Below are positions 30,882 through 40,626 of a stretch of DNA of 64,000 nt, in pieces. Below the pieces are notes generated by a model. The model was not told where the DNA came from and did not search any database. It was given only the letters and a program-made list of their open reading frames with translations. The stretch is from Symbiodinium natans. Taxonomy: Eukaryota; Sar; Dinophyceae; Suessiales; Symbiodiniaceae. The stretch lies in the NCBI GenBank assembly GCA_905221605.1, contig CAJNDS010000070.1, forward strand, positions 62,001 to 126,000, written 5' to 3'. The translations under genes and the position numbers were made by a program. The first letter of the stretch is position 1. Each line of letters starts with the position of its first letter.

Positions 30882-30993
30882 CTCACCCAGAGAGTAAGCT
30901 AGGAATCAAACCGGGTTGCCCTTTCTGGTTTGAAGGGGCGTTCTAAGGGAACCCGCAACACAAAGGGAACAAAGGCCTGCTCTGGGTCCTAGT
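30882..30993. mobile_element. MITE family D, copy 3
   Basis: CACCCAGAGAGTAAGCTAGG at the left and CTGCTCTGGGTCCTAG at the right, with TTGCCCTTTCTGGTTTGAAGG internally. It lies between modules 6 and 7. Confidence 0.65.
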
Positions 30994-31200
30994 CTCTAAA
31001 TTTTGGCCCCTTTTGGGGTTACTATTATAAGGCGTTAGAAGGCGTTATCGAGGGTACCCAAAAAGGAACAGAATCTTGAGAACTGACCATTTTTAAGCTT
31101 ATACGGCTTGCTATTCAAGGTAACAGTCCCTTGTTGCATCTTGTTGCGCTTAGGATCAGAAGGTGCCCCTTAGAAGCTGTGAGTCTCTTTCTTGAACCTT

Positions 31201-31314
31201 ACCCAGAGGGTCCATTTGTATTACTATTATGGAATTAGGTACCCAAAAACCATACTAAATAGGGCTTTGGGGCACCTAATTCCATAATAGTAATACAAAT
31301 GGACCCTCTGGGTT
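31201..31314. mobile_element. MITE family B, copy 2
   Basis: ACCCAGAGGGTCCATTTGTA to TACAAATGGACCCTCTGGGT. The ends are perfectly complementary over more than 40 bp, and it is nearly identical to 30452-30563. It lies between modules 6 and 7. Confidence 0.9.
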
Positions 31315-31557
31315 ACGAGCTTCCAACTTATCTGCAGTCCGGCCGCTAAGAATCTCTATTCCGTCACGACACCGGCACCCTCACTGGCGTAACGGCGCTG
31401 AAGAGCGCAGACAAAAACACATAAGTGCTTCGCCATGAAAACTTGGGTGCTTCACAAACCTGAACCCTAAGCCCCAAAAACCCTAAACCCTAAACCCCAA
31501 AATCCCTAAGTCTCATAGAGGAGCCCATCCTTAAGGCACTACCTCTCCACTGCGAGC

Positions 31558-31910
31558 CTCCAAAGCATCAAACGCATCCCAGGCATCTGCCACTGTGGCG
31601 TCCGGAACGGCCTGGCCATAGGAATGACTTTGCGAAACGCAAGAAACTTCATTTATCGTACCTTTTATGTACCCAAAAGCCCTTTTAGTATGGGTTCTGG
31701 GCACGTTAGTGCCAGTTAGGTTTGAGGGTTTAGGCCCTACACCCTAAACCCTGAACCTTAGACCCTACACCCTAAACCCTAGACCCTACACCCCAAACCC
31801 CAGGGTCGGGTTTAGGTTCCCCAATGGATACAACCGACGCATGGCTTGCACGACGTGAAAGCCTCCGGCACGGGATTCGCGCCGAGCCGCTCCGCTGCCT
31901 TGTCCTGGGC
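31558..31910 (-). CDS. Exon-array module 7 (A7, B7)
   Basis: A7 (31863-31910, 48 nt) encodes AQDKAAERLGANPVPE after a CAG acceptor; B7 (31558-31611, 54 nt) encodes AVPDATVADAWDAFDALE. Both are phase 0 with GC donors. With module 6 it shares the shorter A exon, separating an older pair (6, 7) from a younger group (2-5). Confidence 0.55.
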
Positions 31911-32221
31911 CTGCAGGGCGTCAACTAGGGTTTGGGGTTTAGGGTTTAGGGTTTAGACTGGTCTTGGAGGTTTTGCTGCTTAGGGGCTGCTTTCCCTCCT
32001 GCACAGCTGGGGCGAATCCACTTAGGGTTGATGACGAAACTACTTGACTGGCTATACTCACTCCCCTCTCCTCAAACCTGATCTTGCCATTCACTCACAC
32101 TTGACACAACCCCAACTTCATTCTCGCGAGGTCAGTCTGTCTGTGCGTGGCCAAACATCCTCGTTTTCTCAGGGGTTAGGGTATAGGGTTTAACTTTAGG
32201 TGTTACTAAGTGAAGTGTACC

Positions 32222-32306
32222 TCTAAACCCTAAACCCTAAACCCTAAACCCTAAACCCTAAACCCTAAACCCTAAACCCTAAACCCTAAACCCTAAACCC
32301 TAAACC
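32222..32306 (-). repeat. Telomere-like array, CCCTAAA
   Basis: Twelve perfect CCCTAAA units within the long intron between exon B8 and module 7. Confidence 0.9.
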
Positions 32307-32368
32307 CAGCCTGAGGCCTGAGCTATGGGGCATCCAGGTCTTCCCTCTCAACTTCATTCTGGGATCCC

Positions 32369-32503
32369 TACTTGGAGGTTCATGGTACTCATTAACCAAT
32401 GAAAACTCTACTTATAGCCTACTGATAAGCCCCTTAAGTGCCCTAATATAGTCGGGATAAACGTACAGTGATTATTGGGTTAAGTACCCTGAACCTCCAA
32501 GTA
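32369..32503. mobile_element. MITE family G, copy 1
   Basis: TACTTGGAGGTTCATGGTAC at the left, GTACCCTGAACCTCCAAGTA at the right. The other copy is at 59703-59859. Confidence 0.8.
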
Positions 32504-32506
32504 AAC

Positions 32507-32752
32507 CCTAAACGCCTCAAGGTACCCTAAACCCCCTAACCCCCTAACCCCCTAACCCCTTAAACCCCTAAACCCCCACGCCCCTAAACCCCTAAACCCC
32601 CTAAACTCCTAAACCCCCAAACCCCTAAACCCCTAAACCCCTAAACCCCTAAACCCCTAAACCCCTAAACCCCCAAACCCCTAAACCCCTAAACCCCTAA
32701 ACCCCCAAACCCCTAAACCCCAAACCCTACACCCTAAACCCTAAACCCTAAA
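32507..32752 (-). repeat. Variant 8-mer array CCCCTAAA
   Basis: Tandem CCCCTAAA (also CCCCTAAC, CCCCCAAA) units for about 240 bp, ending in normal CCCTAAA. One extra C per unit compared with other arrays. Confidence 0.85.
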
Positions 32753-32767
32753 CAGGTGCGGGGGTGC

Positions 32768-32809
32768 CTCGAAGGCGTCGAAAGGGTCCCAGGCTTCGGC
32801 CTCCGCATC
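32768..32809 (-). CDS. Upstream B-like exon (B8)
   Basis: A 42-nt phase-0 minus-strand exon DAEAEAWDPFDAFE, flanked by GAG acceptor and GC donor (GAG|GCACCC). It keeps the AWDxFDxxE core of the B exons but is diverged, has DPF in place of DAF, and is preceded by TSEEAGDPE. It lies 857 nt upstream of module 7 on the coding strand and is the oldest-looking member of the array. Confidence 0.45.
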
Positions 32810-32861
32810 CTCGGGGTCCCCGGCCTCTTCAGACGTGGGGGGGGCTCTTTGAGGGCTTAGG

Positions 32862-33460
32862 GCTGGGGTTTAGGGTTTAGAGCTTATAGGGTTTAGGGTT
32901 TAGGGCTAGGGTTTAGGGGTTTAGGGGTTTAGGGGTTTAGGGCTTAGGGGGTTTGAGGGTGTGGGTTTTAGGGCTTAGGGGGTTCAGGGGTGGGGGGGGG
33001 GGGGGGTTTTAGGGTTTAGGGTTTAGGCGGGGTTTATTCGGGGGTTGCGGGGATAAGATAGGGTTAGAGGGCTCAGGGTTTTAGGGGGCCGGGGGGGGGG
33101 GGGGGGGGGGTCATTAGTGTTGTTTGAGCTTTTTTGGGGGGCTAGGGTTTATGGGGTATAGGCCACAGGGTTTATAGGGTTTTAAGTTCACAATGTAGGG
33201 TTACGTTCCAGTCATGATGTGGCAGCTATAGGGTTTGAGGGTTTAGGGCTTCTGGGGCTTGCTGGGGTTTAGGGTTTAGGGTTTAGAGTTTAGGGTTTAG
33301 GGTTAGGGTTTAGGGTTTAGGGTTAGGGTTTAGGGTTTAGGGTTTAGAGTTTAGGTTTTAGGGTTTAGGGTTTAGGGTTTAGGGGCTGTAGGGTTTAGGG
33401 TTTAGGGGCTTTAGGGGGTGTTGGGGTTTGAGGGTTGGGGGTTTGAGCGGGTTTTACATG
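32862..33460 (+). repeat. Dense degenerate TTTAGGG region
   Basis: TTTAGGG, TTTAGGGG and TTTATAGGG units with G homopolymers at 32994-33007 and 33091-33110. A better-preserved array is at 33260-33400. No gene. Confidence 0.85.
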
Positions 33461-33716
33461 CCATAGCCTCAAACCTCACAAGGCAAGCAACCATCACTCC
33501 CCTAACAATTTTGGAGGGCTCTAAACTATGGGGCCTTCAGGAAGATTCTGGTGTTGTATGCTCCTTGTAGTGTATCGGGTATCAAAAGCTTCCGGGACTC
33601 CGCACGACCGCCATTTTTCAATCTTTGTAAGCCCGAAACCCTTGACCACGAAGGGGCTAGGGTAGTAACATAGGGTTAAAAGAGGTTTGGGGGCTGGAAA
33701 GTTGGGGGCTTGGGTC

Positions 33717-33780
33717 CTAAACCCTAAACCCTAAACCCTAAAACACTAAACCCTAAACCCTAAAACACTAAACCCTAAAC
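33717..33780 (-). repeat. CCCTAAA array with AAACACT interruptions
   Basis: CCCTAAA triplets alternate with AACACTAAA. From 33781 to 34970 there is no convincing gene: two AT-poor open frames on the minus strand (33858-34130, 34146-34379) carry no domain. A TA microsatellite is at 34361-34398 and G homopolymers lie at 34760-34776 and 34859-34872. Confidence 0.75.
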
Positions 33781-34975
33781 CGGATTTTCGCGCAGCATCT
33801 CAGGGAGAGCAACGGGTCTTGGCAGGGTGTTTTTGAGATTTTGGCAGGCTCAGGTGTTTACGTGCACTGAAGGTTGGGCCTACACGTTCCAGGGTGTGCT
33901 ATTTCAAAAACAGAAAAAGATTTTTTAAAAAAGAAAAAACATGAGTTACTTAAAGCAATGTATGTATGAACGAACGCCTTCGCCGCAGTGCGTTGGTGTT
34001 GTCTTGCTTCCTTTCTGACATCGAGCTCATGAAGTAGAAGCTTCCCGAAGCTCAAAGCGTTCCCGGCCACACTATACCTTAAGTACTCTGTTGCGAATCC
34101 GTCCATGCAAGCCCGCCCTATATGACGCACTCTTAGCCCACTTGCCTATACAAGCTCGCACCACCTAGTAGGCAATAGGGGAATGAGTTGCCTGATATTA
34201 CATTTCTTTGAGGCTACATGGGGATTCTCGATTGCCCCATTGAGAGTCAGTGCGTGATTCATGCCCACGCCTCGCGTCTCTCGGCTTTGCGTTCGGGGGG
34301 AGTCGAAACACAGACCTGCGCTGGAGCCAACAGACTTTTGGCTGCACCATCTGCTGAAGCTGGGAATATATATAAACATATATATATATATATGTATAAA
34401 ATTTTCGGGGCAGATTGGTTTGATGTACTTTGGCAGTTATTGATGATGATTTGTTTCAGTAGTACCCCTCAAAAAGACCATATCTTACAGAAGTGACCAT
34501 GTAATTTAAGGAAGTCCAATTCGACAGCGATGTATTTGACTAGCTGACGTCGTTTTGTTAATTATAGAGAGCTCAAATAGTAACGCATGCAAGTTCCTGA
34601 ACCCTAAACCCAAAACCCTAAACCCTGAACCCTGAACCCTAAACCCTAAACCCTAAGCTGCACCTTTACAAAGGACAAGGGCAACTCCGCACCAGGCAGG
34701 CCTCAACCTTCTTGGTAGGTGGAGCCTTGCAAGGTCTTCGACAGAAACACTTCGCAGCTGGGGGGGGGGGGGGGGGCTCAGGTGTTCAGGGTTTAGGGTT
34801 TAGGACTTAGGGTTTAGGAGGATGTCTGCAGTTGTGGTGGCTTTGTTTGTTGTTTGTTGGGGGGGGGGGGGGTTCGGGGGGTTGAGTGTATTACTCAAAG
34901 CCCTACATTGACATGGTGGCCAAGTACTCCTTCCTTCGTGTTGTGGTACAGAAATTTTGGGTTTAAGGCTGGATT

Positions 34976-35043
34976 AGGGTTTAGGGTTTAGGGTTTAGGG
35001 TTTAGGGTTTAGGGTTTAGGGTTTAGGGTTTAGGGTTTAGGGC
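34976..35043 (+). repeat. Telomere-like array
   Basis: Ten TTTAGGG units. A smaller CCCTAAA tract lies at 34605-34657. Confidence 0.9.
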
Positions 35044-35137
35044 AGCGCGCTTCGCAACTTTCACGAAGACGTCTCAAGGACGCTGTCCCCCCAAACCGAA
35101 AAAAAAACCCAAACCCTCAAACCCCAGACCATCCGAA

Positions 35138-35262
35138 ACCCTAAACCCTAAAACCCTAAAACCCTAAAACCTAAAACCCTAAACCCTAAACCCTAAAACC
35201 CTAAAACCCTAAAACCCTAAAACCCTAAAACCCTAAAACCCTAAAACCCGAAACCCCAAACC
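35138..35262 (-). repeat. Variant 8-mer array CCCTAAAA
   Basis: Mainly CCCTAAAA, the complement of TTTTAGGG, a telomere unit known from Chlamydomonas-type green algae. Here it is a local variant of the heptamer. 35263-36029 has scattered GGGTTTAGG words and no gene. Confidence 0.85.
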
Positions 35263-36029
35263 CGGAAGCTTCTTGCTCACAGGCATCTCCCAGGCCCTAA
35301 TTTGGCTTTGGGCGCATGTGCCTGGAGTTGGGAGCCCGAACTTCATCTTGAAAATGTTATAATGCCTATAAAATGTAGGGTTTAGAGTTTAGGGTTTTAG
35401 GGACTATTTTTAGTCCCTAGATTATGCAAAAAAAGAGGAAAAAGTCACGCCACCAGCCCTGTCATTGCAGCGCCCCGCCTGCTGTTTGTTGTCTTGAGCA
35501 GCCATGTCCAGCCAAAGGTCCCATGCCTGCGAAGGCTCCGATCTCTGGTTGACCCTTGTCCCTGAAGGTTTAGGGTTTAGGGTTTAGGGTTTAGGGTGTT
35601 GGGGTTTAGGGGAAATCTGAACCCTGAGCGGTTTCGGGTTGAGGGTTTAGGGTTTATGTTGAGGGTGTTAGGGTGTTAGGGTTTAGGCCACCCCTCCTTC
35701 ACCCCCTGAGGAGGGGAGGGCGAAAGTTGAGCTGTGGAAACGAAGAGCGAGAAGAAAGCGGCTGAACAGGGGCTGCACCACCGCGACCACTCCAATTGCT
35801 ACTCCTACTTCCCTTTTTCTCAAGCGAAATGCTAAGAACTGTCCACCTGCAAACGTACAGTAGTTCGGATATTTGTTTCTAGTTGCCATCGTTCGACTGT
35901 ACTGTATCATGTAAATGAGCCCAGAAACCTCCAGCAACCGACGTGGCGTGGGGTTCTGTAACAACAAACCGTCTCCTACCCTCTTCTGAAAGATCCTCCT
36001 GCGAAAAGAACCGCTTGTGTGGAAAGGCC

Positions 36030-36105
36030 CTAAACTCCATGTAAACCCCCTAAACCCTGTAAACCCTAAACCCTGTAAACCCTGTAAACCCTAAACCCTA
36101 AAGGT
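36030..36105 (-). repeat. CCCTAAA/CCCTGTAAA array flanking the LINE 3' end
   Basis: Mixed 7- and 9-bp units running into the pentamer tail GGTAA at the 3' end of the retrotransposon. Confidence 0.85.
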
Positions 36106-39100
36106 AAGGTAAGGTAAGGTGTGACCGCACAGCTGCACCCAGGAAGAGGGCTACAACAGCTGACTCTCGACACACAGCAAGGGGCGCGCCCACTTGTTGT
36201 CTACCGAAATGTGCAGGCAGCGTCATGGCGCAGATCTTTCACTGGCCACCGGGCGCTTGCACAAAGCTGCAGATCAGAAAAAGGCCAGTCGAAGGCACTC
36301 GCCCACGTAGTTCTGAGCTTCAAGCCACGTTTCTGGTGTGCCAAACAACGTGCGCAACAAGGCTATACTTAATGCCCTGCTCGGGCAGCCAGGAACCTTA
36401 TTGCGGAAGGATGCAAAGGCTTCACACGTGCCTGCACACTGGCACAGTAGATGCCCAACGGAGGCCTCCGGTTCCCCACAAGCTGGGCACGTCAAGCGCA
36501 GCGGGAATTCTTTGAAACCGAAGAGCGGCAGAGGCCACCTCGCCGTAATGCGGACTAAACACCATGCTCGAAAATTGAACCACATGACATTGGGGGTTTC
36601 CAAATGAAAGATTTCCCAGTCCAAACTCAGGGTGTAAAAGCCCAAAGTTATCAGTGAGCACCCGAAGACTGGAATGTCATAAGACAGGCACTCAGCGAGA
36701 TGTCTCCTGTCGTGTTCCAGCAGTATTGGTCTGACGACTTCTTGGCGATACTTGCGCAGGATCTGTTTGCGTAGGAAAGCGTCAGTTCTAGCTGCGCTGA
36801 TCTCTTGACATGTGAAGATGCCACAGTCCGACAGCGTTGGCAGCGTTTGGTGCACCGAAGCTTCCTGAATGAGGGCAGGCACCTGGGTGAACCAAGACAC
36901 ACAGGGCGCGGTTTGCAGACATGCTGCAAGTCTCGCTGTGGGGTGATCTGCAGGAAGAAGAACAATTCTGGCACGCATCATCACCAGCTCGAGGAGCAAG
37001 CAAGTACCAAGTCTCATGTCCCAGCCACACTGGGCCACAACCAAATGATGTCGAAGTTCGCGCTGATATCTACATCCAAGGATCGCTTTGCCCCAGCGCC
37101 ACTGCAGCTGATTTAGCTTGCCCAGTACGCCAGGTGCGAGAGCAATGAATGCTGCAACACACATGATCACTGGGTGTAACCTGATGATGACCTGGGAAAC
37201 CAAGACCGGAACTGAAAAACCTCCAGTTTCAGCCATTTGAAACAGGTCAACGAACGTGGACCAAGCCCTTGCCAGGGTTGCACGCAACAAGGGTTCGAAG
37301 GTCAGTTCTTGATCGAACAAAACACCAAGGATGGTTTTTTGCGAAACAACTTCGCAGTCCAAGGAGCAAGGGTCGAGGGGCGGGCTACTCAGAAGCGCCA
37401 TGGTACATGTCTTATTTTTGCCATAATGAAACTGCGACTTGGTGCGAGTCGCATACCGTGTGCAAGCTGAGGAAGCTGTCCTGTTGACAATACATCTCAC
37501 TGCTCCGGGAGAGGAGCACGGAACTGTAGTATCATCCACGTACTGCAGCGACTCTACTTGGCAGGAGCCCAGGGCGTCAAGCAACGCACACCTGTCTGCG
37601 AAACCAGACAAGGAGGTTAGAGCCTCCTGTATTTCACGAGTTTGCTGGTGTGGCAGCAATGCATCGTCTTGTAACCGCTCTAAGACGGGCTTGAGGATCC
37701 CTTGCTGTGGCTTCGACGTGAAATCCAAGCTTGGGTCAGCCAAATCTATTGAAGATACAGCTCTCATGACTTTCTTAGGGAGCCAGGCACACACGCCATT
37801 TGGGAGAACACGACGAACCTCATCCCGCAACCCAGAAAGCAGGCAGTTGAAGACATGCACACTAAAGCGACGACCCTGAGCGATGCCGCAACCCAGAATG
37901 AAGACCTTTGAGAGTAATCCATGAAGATGGACACACTGCCTGTCTAAAGAAAAAACATCATCAATCAGTAACCAGTCTGTGCCGCAAACTCCGGCTTCTG
38001 AGCAAGCCAGTCTCATGTTGTTGAGCCTAGCCACGTCGAAAGCCCACCGCAAGTCTAAAATGGCCAGGTACAGCGGCAGGCCCTGATAATCTCGAACTTG
38101 GGCAAGTAACAGAATAGCAAGCAACAGTAGCTGAGTGCCAGAAACCCCCCCAACCTGGCATGGCCCTGCTAGCGTCTCCATCTTGAGTCGGTTACGGTTT
38201 AACCACAAACCGTGTACCACATGTGCCATGTCCGTGGTGAGGGAGATGGGGCGCAAGCACTGGATGCGACGGACTACCATGCTTCCTGATTTCCGTATGT
38301 GGGCAAATTGCCTCAACGACCACACAGTGGAAGTGAGCCCCACATGCCTGGAAAGATTGGCCAAGCTCAAAAGCAGTTGTCTGTGCGTTGAATTCCGTGC
38401 CTTGAGCAGCGCAAAACAACCATGGAGACACTTCTTGGAAGACTTGCATTTCTGCAAAACTTGCTCCAGTTCAGCCTCGGTGTAGAGATCATCTTGCGCA
38501 GCACTTGGAGTTGCTTGAGAAGCATCCGGGTTGTTGGAGTTGAAGCCGCCCAGACGCCGCACTTCCGCAACAGCAGTGTCAACTTGCCTTAGCAATTCAC
38601 TATCTGCCGCGAAATTATTGTCAGCTCGCTCCATCATATCTTCCACAAGGGCCGACAACATGTCCTCTTCCGAGAGACTCTGCCCGGTGTCTTGGTCTAG
38701 CAAGCTGATGCGAAAACGACTTTCCTTATTAAAGAAGGAACTCAAAAACTTCTCAGAAGCACCACGATCTTGCTGTCGCAAGCGAGCGTAGGAATTCACG
38801 ATGCGAAACTGTTCTCGCGCAGATGCTTCCTTGACCGCCGCCTTAAACTCCTCATGTGTTGCGTAGTCGGACGGGGAAAGTTTTTCACCCTCTGGACGAC
38901 GGGCCCCGTGCACCTTTACTGCCCCAGCTATGTGACCTGCAATGACTACAAGGACATCTCTCGCCCAAGCCGCAGAGTCGAGGATGCCTCGGCGTAGCTT
39001 TTTGGAGGTCTTCCCTCCAAACTGTGCAGGTCTTAGGTCCACACACCTCAAGGTATCGGCAATGGCTTCCTCTAAAGACTGCAGGGGCAACGAGATCATG

Positions 39101-39834
39101 CTCAACGCTTCGTCCCAAACTTCCCCAGAAAGCCAAGAGATCCTACCAAGCGCGCCTGCGTAACAGCAGGAAACTTGCAAACTTACCGAGGTGGATACCA
39201 GCCTGTGGTCAGAACCCCCTAAGCGACCAGGATGCACAAAGGCCTGAACATCAAGATGAGCCGGAACCAGGACCAAGTCCAGGATACTGCCATTATCATG
39301 TGTTGCGACCGCAGGGCTGATGACACGTAAACCTGCATGACCAATCATTGCCTCAATCTGCATGTCATTGGCGCTTTGCCGACAGTGTAAACATCCGCAC
39401 GTGTTGGGGTGATCAAACACGTAAGACAAGTGGGTGTTGGCATCGCCTAAAAGAACGAAATCATAGGCCACATATCGTTCCTTCAGCTGCGCGTACGACT
39501 CCAAGATATGTGACCATGTTTTAAGGTCTCCACCTTGGGCGCAATAGAAGCTACAACAAATGAGTCCCTGCTTCTGCGCAGGCTGTCGCGCTTGGATACA
39601 AATCCAACAAACCCTTTCACAACACAACTCCTCAAAAACCACCACGCTGTCGAAGAGGTCCGAATCAATGAAAAAGCCAGTGCAGTTCCAATCAACTGAC
39701 CTAGTGCCAACCCATGTCATGGGGAACCTTTCAGGCAAAAGCGCACCTGGTGGCAATCTAGAGCCAGGCAGTGCAAGCACATGGAGCCTGTGTTCTTGCA
39801 TTGCGGCCGAGATGGCCCACAGACGCCAACCCTG
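36106..39834 (-). mobile_element. 5'-truncated non-LTR retrotransposon in telomere-like repeats
   Basis: The element runs on the minus strand. Its 3' end is a short pentamer tail (GGTAA repeated on the plus strand at 36104-36119) after a 3' untranslated region of about 150 bp. Its coding frame remains open to about 39834, where it meets a CCCTRTAAA-type array, so the first part of the element is missing. Telomere-like repeats of the same orientation flank both sides. No poly-A tail is present; short tandem-repeat tails are known in several LINE clades. Confidence 0.85.
36274..39801 (-). CDS. LINE polyprotein: endonuclease remnant, reverse transcriptase, zinc knuckle
   Basis: 1175 residues counted from the first ATG of the remaining frame. 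The frame is open further upstream, so this ATG is probably internal. Residues 1-200 match the AP-like endonuclease fold: LLGDANTH (117-124), SILDLVLVP (about 172-180) and GGSDHR (195-200) are the typical GDxN and SDH sites. The N-terminal strands are lost, and the usual QET glutamate site reads PGS. Reverse transcriptase: RPISL (517-521), DLRWAFD (583-589) with the first catalytic Asp, IAQG (about 640), YVDD (754-757) with the catalytic pair, LGVLFD (about 825-830). A C-terminal knuckle, CPAC...H...C, starts at 1105. The reverse transcriptase core looks intact. The protein would copy its own RNA at a nicked target. No stops or frameshifts interrupt it, so it is a recent insertion. Confidence 0.92.
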   Translation of the reverse strand: MQEHRLHVLALPGSRLPPGALLPERFPMTWVGTRSVDWNCTGFFIDSDLFDSVVVFEELCCERVCWICIQARQPAQKQGLICCSFYCAQGGDLKTWSHILESYAQLKERYVAYDFVLLGDANTHLSYVFDHPNTCGCLHCRQSANDMQIEAMIGHAGLRVISPAVATHDNGSILDLVLVPAHLDVQAFVHPGRLGGSDHRLVSTSVSLQVSCCYAGALGRISWLSGEVWDEALSMISLPLQSLEEAIADTLRCVDLRPAQFGGKTSKKLRRGILDSAAWARDVLVVIAGHIAGAVKVHGARRPEGEKLSPSDYATHEEFKAAVKEASAREQFRIVNSYARLRQQDRGASEKFLSSFFNKESRFRISLLDQDTGQSLSEEDMLSALVEDMMERADNNFAADSELLRQVDTAVAEVRRLGGFNSNNPDASQATPSAAQDDLYTEAELEQVLQKCKSSKKCLHGCFALLKARNSTHRQLLLSLANLSRHVGLTSTVWSLRQFAHIRKSGSMVVRRIQCLRPISLTTDMAHVVHGLWLNRNRLKMETLAGPCQVGGVSGTQLLLLAILLLAQVRDYQGLPLYLAILDLRWAFDVARLNNMRLACSEAGVCGTDWLLIDDVFSLDRQCVHLHGLLSKVFILGCGIAQGRRFSVHVFNCLLSGLRDEVRRVLPNGVCAWLPKKVMRAVSSIDLADPSLDFTSKPQQGILKPVLERLQDDALLPHQQTREIQEALTSLSGFADRCALLDALGSCQVESLQYVDDTTVPCSSPGAVRCIVNRTASSACTRYATRTKSQFHYGKNKTCTMALLSSPPLDPCSLDCEVVSQKTILGVLFDQELTFEPLLRATLARAWSTFVDLFQMAETGGFSVPVLVSQVIIRLHPVIMCVAAFIALAPGVLGKLNQLQWRWGKAILGCRYQRELRHHLVVAQCGWDMRLGTCLLLELVMMRARIVLLPADHPTARLAACLQTAPCVSWFTQVPALIQEASVHQTLPTLSDCGIFTCQEISAARTDAFLRKQILRKYRQEVVRPILLEHDRRHLAECLSYDIPVFGCSLITLGFYTLSLDWEIFHLETPNVMWFNFRAWCLVRITARWPLPLFGFKEFPLRLTCPACGEPEASVGHLLCQCAGTCEAFASFRNKVPGCPSRALSIALLRTLFGTPETWLEAQNYVGECLRLAFF

Positions 39835-40018
39835 TAAATCCTAAACCCTATACCCTACGAACCCTAAACCCTATAAACCCTAAACCCTATAAACGCTATA
39901 AACCCTATAAACCCTATAAACCCTAGAAACCCTATAAACCCTATGAACCCTATAAACCCTATAAACCCTCTAAACCCTCTAAACCCTAAACCCTCTAAAC
40001 CCTCTAAACCCTAAACCA
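39834..40018 (-). repeat. CCCTATAAA/CCCTCTAAA array at the LINE 5' junction
   Basis: About twenty 9-mer units with occasional CCCTAAA. It abuts the truncated 5' end of the LINE without spacer. Confidence 0.9.
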
Positions 40019-40514
40019 AGGCGGCCTCCTCCAGCTGACTGTCGCTCTTGGCCGGGATGGTCTGCGTGCAGGGAATCGAGGTGTTTATGGCGTTTAGGTC
40101 TTAGGGTTTAGGAGTTAGGGTTGAGGGTTTGGGGTTTGGGGTTTAGGGTTTAGGATCTACTGGGTTTAGGGTTTAGGGAGATATTTGAGAGGGCTTTACA
40201 GCTGTGGTGTTGGGGTCCTTGTGTAGGGCTTAGGGCGTCTTTTTTGGCACCCGCATAGCTGGACGAACCACTCCGCAGGGTCACGGGTTAAAATTGGGGG
40301 TCGTCAGGGTGTAGGGCCTATTTTGCAAAAACCCCTAAACCCTAAATCCTAAACCCTAAACCCTAAGACCTTAACGCCACAGGGGCATCCCCAAGCGATT
40401 CCTCAGTCGGTTCTTTGCAACCATGCGGTTGCCTTTCGGGTTGCGAGGATGCTGGAATCGGATCTTAAATCCGGCAGGTTGAGGCTTTCTAGAGGCTCTA
40501 GCACCCTAAGCCGT

Positions 40515-40626
40515 AAACTCTGAGCCCTAAACCCTAGCCCTAAACCCTAAACCCTAAACCCTAAACCCTAAACCGTAAACCCTGAACCCTGAACCCTGAA
40601 CCCTGAACCCTAAACCCTAAACCCCC
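40515..40626 (-). repeat. CCCTAAA/CCCTGAA array
   Basis: About fifteen units, several CCCTGAA in a row. From 40019 to 42140 the sequence has TTTAGGG words, a G homopolymer (40847-40860) and no supported gene. Confidence 0.85.

Noticed and set aside
35138-35262. Green-algal DNA because of the CCCTAAAA unit
   Set aside because: The block is one of several local variants within heptamer arrays, and the spliced-leader relic and GC donors point to a dinoflagellate.
36274-39801. Ordinary cellular gene on the plus strand in this interval
   Set aside because: Several short plus-strand frames exist, but the minus strand carries one long frame with clear reverse transcriptase motifs.
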